Shown here piece by piece: positions 25,488-33,697 of a DNA stretch of 64,000 nucleotides (position 1 is the stretch's first letter; every line of letters starts with the position of its first letter). Below the pieces are notes generated by a model. It was given only the letters and a program-made list of their open reading frames with translations. It had not been told where the DNA came from and did no database searches. This stretch comes from a virus. The stretch lies in IMG/VR virus record IMGVR_UViG_3300044940_000489, positions 55,537 to 119,536 of that record. One strand, 5' to 3'. The position numbers and the translations under genes are program-made.

Positions 25488-27377
25488 TTAATCTATACTC
25501 CAAAATACGCCTTTTCCCTGAGATTCTTGAGTATTTGTTGCGGCAGTGCCCTCATTAAGACTTTGCTTAATTTGATTACTCAGCCACTGCTCTTGCTGCT
25601 TCCTAATCTTTTCGCCTTCTTCTGCGGCCATAGCATGGCGCTGCTGAGCCGTCATGACCCCAAATGGTAATGGCGACGCTGGGGTTTCTCCCGAAATAAG
25701 CCCATTCTTTTTGTCCCATCGATTCTGGGCTGCGTATCTTAAAGCAGAAATACTATCATCAAATATATCATTTACTTTATCAGTCAGGTCGCCAGATCCG
25801 TCGTGCTTAAAATGATATTTTTCAAAGTTTGCAATAAGCGAATCGCATCGTCCCGACACCCCAAACAGTTTTGTTGAGCCAACTGTGGGGGATAGCTTGC
25901 CACGTATTAATGTGATGCCTTTTTCTATATCTTTAGTAAAATTAGTCACAACGGCACAGAACTTGCCACTTGCAATCATTTTGTTCATGGCTGGAGCTTC
26001 TGTATCTGGGAATAGATGCGTAAATTGATATTTTTTATGAAGTCGCTTCACCAATTCTAATACTTCCTGCGGCTCTAGTCCGGCCTCTTCAACACTGGCC
26101 ATAATATATGCATTCTCTCTTGAATCTTCATAAACCACTACTACAGCCGTGGGGTGCGTATATCCATGGTCCAGACCTGCATACTTTTTCACTCCTGCTT
26201 CATTCATTACACGTATTAAATCGTCTTCAGTGAAGCCCTCAGGAGCTTGATTGCCACTGAATATTTCATATATTTCTGCAGGAGTTTTTTCAAATACATC
26301 TCTCTTGAATTTAGGGAATACTTGACCTTCGGCAGATGGAGAAATACTCATACTTTGAGAGAGCCACCATTCAAGGGACGGGGCCTGCTTAAATTGCTGA
26401 ATCACGGACTGTACTGGCCTCATACTTCGGCAAGTGGAGGTTTGTTTCTTAAGATCGCCTGCACACTGGGCCCTTAGCGGACAAGTGTAGCACCCCTTAT
26501 AGGCGCTTACTTTGGTTAGTTTAGATTGCTGCTCAGGATTCAGTTTTTGGTATTCTGACTCAATGTAGGCAGTGTTCTCTAAAGCATCGACATACATTTC
26601 TAGTGGTTCAGTGGTCGAAAGAGAATCCGGGCACCGCCTAGTATTTTCAAAAACTGTCCAAAAACGAAATTCTACTCCTGACTTATCTTTCTTTTCATAC
26701 TCCTGCTCAATGACTGTATATTTGCCTTTTCTTGAGCTAATCCCAAATTTAACCCATGGCTTTCCGTCGTGAGTATAGATAGGAATACCCGATACGTCCT
26801 CATACGCTTTTACCTTATCAGGGGATAGCGAGCCAAGCTCATCCAATGATACGGCAGGCTGATGCGGACCTTGTACTGACATAGGTGAAATTGGCAAAAT
26901 TTCGACCTCTACTTCTTCTTCGTCAATTACAAATACAGTTTTTTCTTGAGTAGGCTTATCTTTTAGGTAGTCCTTAATGTATTTTCTATTAACGAATTTA
27001 GTAAAATACTGATAAGCACGCTTGGCTTGCGCTTTAGTACCACCAAGATGTACTACGCCGCGCTTAAAGTGAAGTGGTAAAAGAATTTGCAGAACAGCGG
27101 CAGAAAGAGTTTTTTGCGAAGATCGTCCGGCAATATAGAATACAGATTTTGGCTCTAGGGCCTCATTATCACAGCAAAACTGATAAATTTCCCATACCAT
27201 ATCTAGAGGATTCGTTGTGGCAAATCTAGATACAGTACAGTCTGCTAGATCTACGTTTAAGAAGAATAGTAGCCAATTCTTAAGATCCTCTCGGGTCTTA
27301 ATGCGTTTTTTAAGCAGTGACCTTATAAACTTGTCTCTTTCCTCATTTGGAAGAAAGTTCAAGGCATTGTCACTCAT
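25488..27377 (-). CDS. Terminase large subunit
   Basis: 629 residues. ATPase domain: AGRSSQKT at 83-90 in the Walker A position (an atypical P-loop lacking the usual final GK[ST]) and VSLDE at 176-180 as Walker B. Nuclease domain: Asp403 in GLDHGYTHPT, Asp458 in LFPDTE and Asp540/541 in DIFDDSISALRY, fitting the RNase H-like triad. Between them, Cys296, 299, 305 and 316 form a likely metal site. It drives ATP-dependent packaging through the portal and cuts the concatemer. Overlaps the TerS gene by eight bases. Confidence 0.9.
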   Translation of the reverse strand: MSDNALNFLPNEERDKFIRSLLKKRIKTREDLKNWLLFFLNVDLADCTVSRFATTNPLDMVWEIYQFCCDNEALEPKSVFYIAGRSSQKTLSAAVLQILLPLHFKRGVVHLGGTKAQAKRAYQYFTKFVNRKYIKDYLKDKPTQEKTVFVIDEEEVEVEILPISPMSVQGPHQPAVSLDELGSLSPDKVKAYEDVSGIPIYTHDGKPWVKFGISSRKGKYTVIEQEYEKKDKSGVEFRFWTVFENTRRCPDSLSTTEPLEMYVDALENTAYIESEYQKLNPEQQSKLTKVSAYKGCYTCPLRAQCAGDLKKQTSTCRSMRPVQSVIQQFKQAPSLEWWLSQSMSISPSAEGQVFPKFKRDVFEKTPAEIYEIFSGNQAPEGFTEDDLIRVMNEAGVKKYAGLDHGYTHPTAVVVVYEDSRENAYIMASVEEAGLEPQEVLELVKRLHKKYQFTHLFPDTEAPAMNKMIASGKFCAVVTNFTKDIEKGITLIRGKLSPTVGSTKLFGVSGRCDSLIANFEKYHFKHDGSGDLTDKVNDIFDDSISALRYAAQNRWDKKNGLISGETPASPLPFGVMTAQQRHAMAAEEGEKIRKQQEQWLSNQIKQSLNEGTAATNTQESQGKGVFWSID

Positions 27378-28008
27378 CTTCTGGCTCCTTGGAATTTTTT
27401 CCAGCCAATGCGGCCAGTATCTGAGATTGCATGCTGTCTGTTATCTTTATGTTTTCGGCGCCCTGAACATTAACATTTACGGATGATTGAGTCTTGATCT
27501 CTTGCTTCGTAACTCTCTCTTCTCCTGTAATCTTCTGTAATATCTCAATTAAAGTTTTGTAGCTGGTAGAGCCCGTAACGAATGTCTCGGGCTTGTCCTC
27601 TTCTTTGCCGGTTTGCATATATCTCATCATTTTTTCATTTTCAGATTTATGCACAACAGACAGCTGATTAGTAATAAATTCGATAGCCTCAAGCTTATGC
27701 TTAAGCAGGCGCTCCCTGGTTCTGGAAGCCAATTCCTCCATGTATCTTTCTTTTTGGGAATCCCAATCGTATTTTTTTCTACAGTATAGGATATCCACCT
27801 CTGTGAATGGCGGATTGGCCTTAGCAATACTCGCACAAGAGTATCCCTCAAGGTAAAGGGCCATCATTTGGGCAGATAAAGTCGCGCCAACCGGCCTTAC
27901 GCCGGTTTCTTTGGCTTCCTCCAGAAGAGCTATCTCCCGCTCCGTAAAGCTATCTGGATAGGCCGTGCCTTCAGCGTCACTTTTTATGGTTATATTTTTG
28001 TTCGTCAT
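27370..28008 (-). CDS. Terminase small subunit
   Basis: 212 residues. Residues ~45-85 (LSAQMMALYLEGYSCASIAK, then a turn and ILYCRKKYDW) form an HTH-type DNA-binding segment. A long helix (MEELASRTRERLLKHKLEAIEF) follows, suited to ring oligomerisation, then a Ser/Thr/Val-rich C-terminus. Placed immediately upstream of TerL and overlapping it, as terS usually is. Recognition of the packaging site is inferred from the family. Confidence 0.75.
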   Translation of the reverse strand: MTNKNITIKSDAEGTAYPDSFTEREIALLEEAKETGVRPVGATLSAQMMALYLEGYSCASIAKANPPFTEVDILYCRKKYDWDSQKERYMEELASRTRERLLKHKLEAIEFITNQLSVVHKSENEKMMRYMQTGKEEDKPETFVTGSTSYKTLIEILQKITGEERVTKQEIKTQSSVNVNVQGAENIKITDSMQSQILAALAGKNSKEPEDE

Positions 28009-28426
28009 AATACATTTCTACTGTGGTATCTGGCCACAGCATATCTTGCGTCCATGTTTCCAAATTAATAAAAGCCTGTTTCATTTCGTTTTTATATTTC
28101 TTTCCTGGGGCGTATATCAGCTTAAGCGGAGAAAACTTGCTTCTTTTTACGGGCTTTGTTTCATAAGACACAGAGCCGTCGATTTCGACTGTGCCCTCAG
28201 CCGATAGCTTGTAGTATTTCTTAGTATAAACCCAATATGTAACTTTTTTTAAGTTGGGCTCTACCATTGCATATCCGTCAATAGAGATATTGCAGCAAGC
28301 TATGGGCCAATACTTCAGCTGTAACTCGTGAAACGAGTGCAATACTCCGTATTTCGTAAAAAGCAACTTTGCTAGCATGTACTGGTTTTGCCGAGATTCG
28401 GAACTAACTTCTGAAGCCTTAGCCAT
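27977..28426 (-). CDS. Hypothetical 149-residue protein
   Basis: AGGGA lies before the ATG. Overlaps the SbcD-like gene by 55 bases and TerS by 32 bases. Mixed alpha/beta, Tyr and Lys-rich (KKVTYWVYTKKYYKLSAEG, VEMYYDEQKYNHKK). The first part (QNQYMLAKLLFTKYGVLHSF) is helical. Family not recognised. Confidence 0.5.
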   Translation of the reverse strand: MAKASEVSSESRQNQYMLAKLLFTKYGVLHSFHELQLKYWPIACCNISIDGYAMVEPNLKKVTYWVYTKKYYKLSAEGTVEIDGSVSYETKPVKRSKFSPLKLIYAPGKKYKNEMKQAFINLETWTQDMLWPDTTVEMYYDEQKYNHKK

Positions 28427-29406
28427 ATAGATTCCCTTATATTTTGTGGTTCTTCAATAATATTAAATACATAATAATGCAGCAACTGTTCTATTGTATT
28501 TTTTCCTGCATCAGCGTCAATCTTGCTATTAAATGTTTTCAATATATTTGGAACTATCTTTAAATTTTGAGCAGATTCCAAATCTTTTGATATATTTTTA
28601 CAAAACTCTTCCGTCCCAGTCAGAGTGACTCTAATTTTAGATAGCGGATCATTATTGTTTTTAAGGGCTGACACTATTGAACTGCTATCTTGTCCTTCCA
28701 CTATTTCGGCCCTATACTGGGTTCTTACCCAGCCTAAAGTACTAACTGGGATTAGCGAGTCCGAGTCCGAGTAATGTATAAAAATATTTTTAGATTCTTT
28801 CGATCCCAGTTGAAAAAACTCGGCTGAGCTTACTGGCCTTGGTGTCCCTATATATGTAATATTGGCTACGGATTGCGATGAATGTATATGTCCTGCTATA
28901 ACCCTTTTGTACTGAGACACAGATTCTACTGAGAAACCGTCTGGGGCATAGAATCCATTCTCGTAAGTGGCGCCGTTAAAAGTTTGATGACAAACTAAAT
29001 ATTGTGCGTCAGGCAGTAATTTTTTAAAATCGTCTTCTGAATGAGTGAATCCTATTAATCCATACGGCCCCAGTACCAATGGGCCGCTATTTTCATCAAT
29101 TACGGTTACTAAATGCGAAAGGGTCTGCCGCACTGCATTAATTTTAGTAGACGTAGGGGAGCTGCCATCATGATTTCCTGCAAGTATATAAATTGCATTA
29201 CTTTTGGAAAGCCTGCGCAGATTGTCTTGGAGCAGATCCACTACTTCTTGCCTTACAACCGAATGGGTATGGAATATATCCCCTAAAAACACAATGGCGT
29301 CAACTGCATGCTCTGTTGCAGTTTTTTCAATAAGTTTAAAGAGATTGGAAGTCTCCTCTAGATTATTTACTTGTACATGTAAGTCGCCGACCAATAGTGC
29401 CTTCAA
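28372..29406 (-). CDS. SbcD/Mre11-like exonuclease subunit (gp47-like)
   Basis: 344 residues from a TTG start with AGAGG upstream. Calcineurin-like phosphoesterase motifs in order: VGDLHVQ, VFLGDIFHT, LAGNHDG, VCHQTF and AGHIHS. These give the two-metal site that degrades DNA ends together with the SbcC/Rad50 ATPase. Its partner gene is at 36771 on the opposite strand, so the complex needs both divergent operons. In T4 the equivalent pair is gp47/gp46. Confidence 0.85.
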   Translation of the reverse strand: MKALLVGDLHVQVNNLEETSNLFKLIEKTATEHAVDAIVFLGDIFHTHSVVRQEVVDLLQDNLRRLSKSNAIYILAGNHDGSSPTSTKINAVRQTLSHLVTVIDENSGPLVLGPYGLIGFTHSEDDFKKLLPDAQYLVCHQTFNGATYENGFYAPDGFSVESVSQYKRVIAGHIHSSQSVANITYIGTPRPVSSAEFFQLGSKESKNIFIHYSDSDSLIPVSTLGWVRTQYRAEIVEGQDSSSIVSALKNNNDPLSKIRVTLTGTEEFCKNISKDLESAQNLKIVPNILKTFNSKIDADAGKNTIEQLLHYYVFNIIEEPQNIRESIWLRLQKLVPNLGKTSTC

Positions 29407-29407
29407 G

Positions 29408-29698
29408 TTAAGCCTCTTTTTTTTGAACAGCTACAGCTAAGCTAATAGGCAACAGCACAAACTCGACTCCATTCAAAGAAGATATTTTTTGTACAGTTGG
29501 GTGATTATAAATATCCCCACGAAAATACACAATATCGCCTCGCTTGAGGTCGTTTGGTCCATCCATTACCAATTCGGAGCTTACTAAATCTCTGAAAAGC
29601 TTGTCCGTCCTAACAAATCTAGCATTAGCGCTCTCAACCTGCTGTGCATGATTAAATTGAATAGGCTTAATAGCGATATTGTCATGTAATGTCTTCAT
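29408..29698 (-). CDS. GroES-like co-chaperonin
   Basis: 96 residues, AAGGGAG before ATG. Opens MKTLHDNIAIKP like Cpn10 (LHDRVLVKP), and ends DLKRGDIVYFRGDIYN ... GVEFVLLPISLAVAVQ, the VKxGDxVLF and EYLIxxxxDILAVI strands of GroES. The central part (residues 15-40) takes the place of the mobile loop but is unusual, as in T4 gp31. It would cap the phage GroEL encoded at 33698 or the host GroEL. Overlaps the sigma factor gene by 17 bases. Confidence 0.75.
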   Translation of the reverse strand: MKTLHDNIAIKPIQFNHAQQVESANARFVRTDKLFRDLVSSELVMDGPNDLKRGDIVYFRGDIYNHPTVQKISSLNGVEFVLLPISLAVAVQKKEA

Positions 29699-30695
29699 GC
29701 TTAATGACTCCCTTTAGGACTAGTATTTTTTTTTGAACAATAGACATTTTATCAATATTTTCAGATATTTGCAACAGTAAATTTTTAGCTTCTACAAGAT
29801 CATATGCAGAGGCAGCCTCGCCGTTATCTAAGTCCACGAAATCAGACACTAAATGGTCCTCGTATCCGTTTATTGGTGCATCTAGCGAAAAGTACTTGGT
29901 GGAATTAATTAGATCTGCTATATCTTCTTCTGCTATTTTTAAGACTTCCGACAATTCCGGTACGTTAATTGATCCAGTCTGCTTTTGAAGTGCCTTTTTT
30001 AATGAGTAGAGCTTCTTTTGGCCATGGCTGCCAAGCGTAGCAGCGGAAGAATGCGAGGTTTGAACTGTTAGCAGATGGCTTAATATGAATCCAACGGCCA
30101 TTTGATGGAACTTAGAGTTGGCTCCGAGCACATATTTGTCTACCGCATTTAGTAATCCCTCGTTGGCTGCGGATATAAAATCTGAAAAATCAACTGATCC
30201 CGATTTATTTTTAGAACTGAAGACCTTTGCCTTATTAAGTGCCATGTACAAGTATTGATTTATAATCTCATTACGAATAACTGACATTTCATTCATTAGC
30301 TTAGACACTTTATCTTTTTTTGGGCCGGATACGCCCTCTAATTTTCTCATTGCAAAGGCACAGAATCTAAAATTGATGGGCAATCGGTACATATCTTTCA
30401 TGTTGGCCCTTTTAATTGCCTTATTGACTACTGGCATAAAATTAGAAAGGCGCTCTCTAAAATATCCTCTGGCCTCTCTCAGGTCCGAGGACTCTACGTT
30501 AATGTAGTAAACGAAGGCTCTGTAAACTTCTCGTCCTTCTTTAAAGGATCGTAGGCACTTGGCAAATTCTTTTTCTAATTTAATAAGATTTTTAAATTTA
30601 TCATTCGTATCAAAATCAGTACTATATTGCGCCTCTGCGGCCAATTCTTTTAGGTATAATTGCAAAATATTGATTTCTTCGGCTTGATTTTTCAT
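29682..30695 (-). CDS. Phage sigma factor, sigma70 family
   Basis: 337 residues. Residues ~130-240 correspond to region 2: EIINQYLYMALNKAKVF, DFSDFISAANEGLLNAVDKY and SKFHQMAVGFILSHLLTVQ. A region 3-like helical part follows (ELSEVLKIAEEDIADLI, SLDAPI), then a short C-terminal helical end. Region 4 seems reduced. It likely redirects host RNA polymerase to phage promoters such as the two 53-bp repeats (inference). The N-terminal ~120 residues are unlike standard sigma factors. Confidence 0.75.
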   Translation of the reverse strand: MKNQAEEINILQLYLKELAAEAQYSTDFDTNDKFKNLIKLEKEFAKCLRSFKEGREVYRAFVYYINVESSDLREARGYFRERLSNFMPVVNKAIKRANMKDMYRLPINFRFCAFAMRKLEGVSGPKKDKVSKLMNEMSVIRNEIINQYLYMALNKAKVFSSKNKSGSVDFSDFISAANEGLLNAVDKYVLGANSKFHQMAVGFILSHLLTVQTSHSSAATLGSHGQKKLYSLKKALQKQTGSINVPELSEVLKIAEEDIADLINSTKYFSLDAPINGYEDHLVSDFVDLDNGEAASAYDLVEAKNLLLQISENIDKMSIVQKKILVLKGVIKHEDIT

Positions 30696-32149
30696 GTGAT
30701 TTCCGTACGAGATACTGGCCCCACCTCTTTATAGTAGCCTTCGCGTACCATGGCGTGATTGCGTAGCTGGGGCACATCTTTAATAATAAAATCAACAATT
30801 TTGGCCTCAGTCTTGCCAGACGCGGCATGTATTCTGGTGCTGCGTCCGATGGGCCCCTGCTTTACCTTGGTTCCTGCCCTATTACCTTGCCAATTAATAG
30901 TTAGCCTTACTGGAAGAAAATTGGTACCAGTCGAGACGGCGGAAGTCCCGACAACGCACATGATCTTGCCTTTATTAAAGTCTTCGCAAATCTGAGTGAC
31001 ATCTGAATCTCCGGATGCATACTGATAAGCCGTGCGCATGTGCTTTTTTAAGAGATGTTCTTGGCTATGCTCATCTACAAGGATTAAAGTTGGCATTCCT
31101 GCATTTACAGCCTTTTCTGCCATATCGGATATAATTCTTGCTATAGTTTCATTATTATATAAATGCACTTGATTCATCTTCACCATATTATTGCTGTTGT
31201 ACTCTGGATTAGGTGAGCCGACCTCAATCATTAGAGTAGACAACTTTGCCAGGAATCCTTCTTCTTGAAGCTCCTGAATAGTTTTAAGATACACGCAAGG
31301 GCCGATAATGGCTTCTAAAAGCGTATTTTTGCCGTCATTTCTCTCTGGCGTTGCAGTTGTAAACCATCTGTAAGGAACTTTAGAGAGCAGGTCATGGCAT
31401 ACTTTTTCAAAAGTATTGGCCGGTGTCAGGTGGCATTCGTCGAATATCATGGCATCAAAATTAGAGATATACTTAAATGACTCACTATTCTCTGTGACTC
31501 TAACCAGAGACTGTGCCGTTGCTACGACAATTTTTTTGTCGTACTGCTTTTTACTTCCACCGTACATGCCAACATTTTTCTTTCCAAATGCCCTTATAAG
31601 GTCTTCGTGTAGCTGATCGCATATAGAACTTGATGGAGCGATAACTATTGTCTTAAGTCCCAATCTTTTGACCAAATTAGTTATAACGATACTTTTGCCC
31701 GAACCAGTCGGAAGGCTTACGTGCGAATGCGGATTTTCTAGCAATCGCTCAACCGCAGCCTCCTGATAATAATACATAGAATATTTTGGAACTTCGTTCC
31801 ATGGTATTAGTTTAGGCTGTGGGTATACGACATTATTTTCAACTTGGCAGTCAAAACTTGCTTTAAGTCTATTCGCCAATCCAGGATATGTCCATAGCCC
31901 GTACTCGTCTTCAAATAGAACCGTTTTAACGAGCTGCTTATTAAGATTGGATAACTGATTTTCTACCCACTCATTGCCATATCTTTGACGCAAATAAAAA
32001 TTTTTTTTGAGATTTTTAATTTGCATCTCAACAGTTTTGTCTTTAAAAGACAGCATTTTTCTTAAAGAGTCTACCTGGGACTGTGAATCCACATATATTC
32101 TCATTTTTATGGGCGTCTCTATAATAATTTTCACCCTGTGGATCTCCAA
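30692..32149 (-). CDS. UvsW-like SF2 DNA helicase
   Basis: 485 residues, TTG start (32149), with a possible ATG at 32104. Motif I LPTGSGKS, Ia IVIAPSSSICDQL, II DECH, III TTATPERN, and motif VI QGPIGRSTR, with a small N-terminal domain of ~110 residues as in T4 UvsW. Such helicases remodel recombination intermediates and R-loops and shift replication to the recombination mode. Part of the TerL-to-sigma minus operon; overlaps its upstream gene by 19 bases. Confidence 0.85.
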   Translation of the reverse strand: MEIHRVKIIIETPIKMRIYVDSQSQVDSLRKMLSFKDKTVEMQIKNLKKNFYLRQRYGNEWVENQLSNLNKQLVKTVLFEDEYGLWTYPGLANRLKASFDCQVENNVVYPQPKLIPWNEVPKYSMYYYQEAAVERLLENPHSHVSLPTGSGKSIVITNLVKRLGLKTIVIAPSSSICDQLHEDLIRAFGKKNVGMYGGSKKQYDKKIVVATAQSLVRVTENSESFKYISNFDAMIFDECHLTPANTFEKVCHDLLSKVPYRWFTTATPERNDGKNTLLEAIIGPCVYLKTIQELQEEGFLAKLSTLMIEVGSPNPEYNSNNMVKMNQVHLYNNETIARIISDMAEKAVNAGMPTLILVDEHSQEHLLKKHMRTAYQYASGDSDVTQICEDFNKGKIMCVVGTSAVSTGTNFLPVRLTINWQGNRAGTKVKQGPIGRSTRIHAASGKTEAKIVDFIIKDVPQLRNHAMVREGYYKEVGPVSRTEIT

Positions 32150-33516
32150 TAAGGTAAGTTTTTATATCTCTTAACTTCAGAAAAATTCTTTAAAAAGCTA
32201 TTAAGCTGCTGCTTATATTTATTACGATTATATCTAATTTCTAGTATTGACTCAAATTTTTTCTGCTTTGTAGAGTAATGTGTATTGTATGCAAAATATA
32301 ATTCTCTGGGATTTTCTACTAGGGAAGATTCAGCAGCATGGGCTTCTGCTCGCTTAAATAAATACTCAGCGGCAAAATCAAACGCCATGGCAATTTTATT
32401 TTTAGTTTCAGAGTTTTTAGCCGCCATAAATACTTTTTCAATATTATTGAATGTTATTCGGCGCTTAGGCTTGTAAATCGCTTTGCTGCTTGCCACTCTT
32501 ATTTGGTATGTCCTAGACCTAACTCCTGGGCAAAATGTCGCATCTGTGCATATACGCCACTTTAATTTAACTGCCGCATCAGACAGCATCTTATACCCTG
32601 TATGGAACCATTTCTTTTCTAGTGCTGCGTTTATCTCTACTGGACGTTTAACGCGATTTTGAATAGTAGACATTAAAGCCAGATATTTTAAGTACCTCAA
32701 ACAACTTTTAACTGTAATCCTGTACTTAGCTAGCTGTTCAGAAAAATCCTCCGGAAAATAGCCATTTTTTTTAATAATTTTAAATTTTAATATTTTTTCA
32801 CATTCATTATAAAGCCTTTCTGCAGCTGACCTGAACGCCTTTTCGTCTTTAAAATACCTTAGAAAGACTCCTGCGTTATTGGCATTGCAGTATCTCAGAA
32901 CTTCCTCTACTGTCAATTTTTTAGCCATTTTTATGGCTGTATCCTGATTTTTAATAAAATATTCAAAATGAGTTCTTTTTCCTAAAATGCCTTTTACAAG
33001 CTTCGGCTTAGATAGCATATATTCGATTTTAGGTACAAAGTATTTAAAAAACGAATCTCGATTAAATACTTTAAAATATTTAGGAAATCCAGATTTTGAA
33101 AGATCAACTTGAGCCTCTACCAGTTTATCTCTTAGTACTCTAAATAAAGCATATAGGGCCATTGTATTAATATTAATTTTATTGTCTTTAAACTCAAAAA
33201 TCTCAGAATTAGATCTATTTAAATCTATTAGATTTCTATTCATTTCCCCCGTAAACCAATAATGAAGGGCGTAAGACTTCTTGCTATGAAAAAATGGCCT
33301 AATAAGTTCTCCATGCTTTAAAGAGCTGTAGTACCCTTTAAAAAAGAAATCAAATAACTTTTTTTCATATATTAAAGAATCCCTTCCATCTGAATCAGTT
33401 TTAAACATAGGGTGATGCATTTGAGCAAAAATAGCCAAATGAGCATTATTAAGATCTTCTTTAAAAGAACTTAAAGAATATGAAAGTAGGTATTCTTCTA
33501 ATTGCATTCCCCTCAA
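32131..33516 (-). CDS. Basic hypothetical 461-residue protein
   Basis: Start probably TTG 33516, six to seven bases after AAAGGAGG; ATG 33507 is the alternative. Lys/Tyr/Phe-rich and helical throughout (LFDFFFKGYYSSLKHGELI, YLALMSTIQNRVKRP). No catalytic motif recognised. The high basic charge suggests nucleic acid binding. First gene of the long minus-strand operon, behind a 9-bp hairpin. Confidence 0.55.
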   Translation of the reverse strand: MRGMQLEEYLLSYSLSSFKEDLNNAHLAIFAQMHHPMFKTDSDGRDSLIYEKKLFDFFFKGYYSSLKHGELIRPFFHSKKSYALHYWFTGEMNRNLIDLNRSNSEIFEFKDNKININTMALYALFRVLRDKLVEAQVDLSKSGFPKYFKVFNRDSFFKYFVPKIEYMLSKPKLVKGILGKRTHFEYFIKNQDTAIKMAKKLTVEEVLRYCNANNAGVFLRYFKDEKAFRSAAERLYNECEKILKFKIIKKNGYFPEDFSEQLAKYRITVKSCLRYLKYLALMSTIQNRVKRPVEINAALEKKWFHTGYKMLSDAAVKLKWRICTDATFCPGVRSRTYQIRVASSKAIYKPKRRITFNNIEKVFMAAKNSETKNKIAMAFDFAAEYLFKRAEAHAAESSLVENPRELYFAYNTHYSTKQKKFESILEIRYNRNKYKQQLNSFLKNFSEVKRYKNLPYWRSTG

Positions 33517-33531
33517 ACCACCCCTCCTTTA

Positions 33532-33558
33532 CCTCATAGAGGTATCCTTTCTATGAGG
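33532..33558. promoter_or_regulatory. 9-bp inverted repeat in divergent intergenic region
   Basis: CCTCATAGA-GGTATCCTT-TCTATGAGG, a perfect 9-bp stem with a 9-base loop. In the minus transcript it would sit just before the AAAGGAGG of the gene starting at 33516. It could be an operator, a 5' UTR hairpin or an RNA stability element. No T-tract follows, so it is not a terminator. Confidence 0.5.
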
Positions 33559-33632
33559 ATGGTGCATTTTTACGCTTAAACACAGTATTAACATAAATGA
33601 TTACCCAGTCAACCATAACAGTTAATTTTTTG

Positions 33633-33660
33633 TTGATTAGATCTTAAAAAATGGTAATAT
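33633..33660 (+). promoter_or_regulatory. Candidate promoter of groEL/replication operon
   Basis: TTGATT (33633-33638), 16 bases, TAATAT (33655-33660), about 40 bases before the groEL start, in the only sizeable divergent gap of the region (33517-33697). An AAGGAG follows at 33680. Assigned by eye. Confidence 0.45.
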
Positions 33661-33697
33661 AAACATAACGATAGACTTATAAGGAGATTTATACTAC

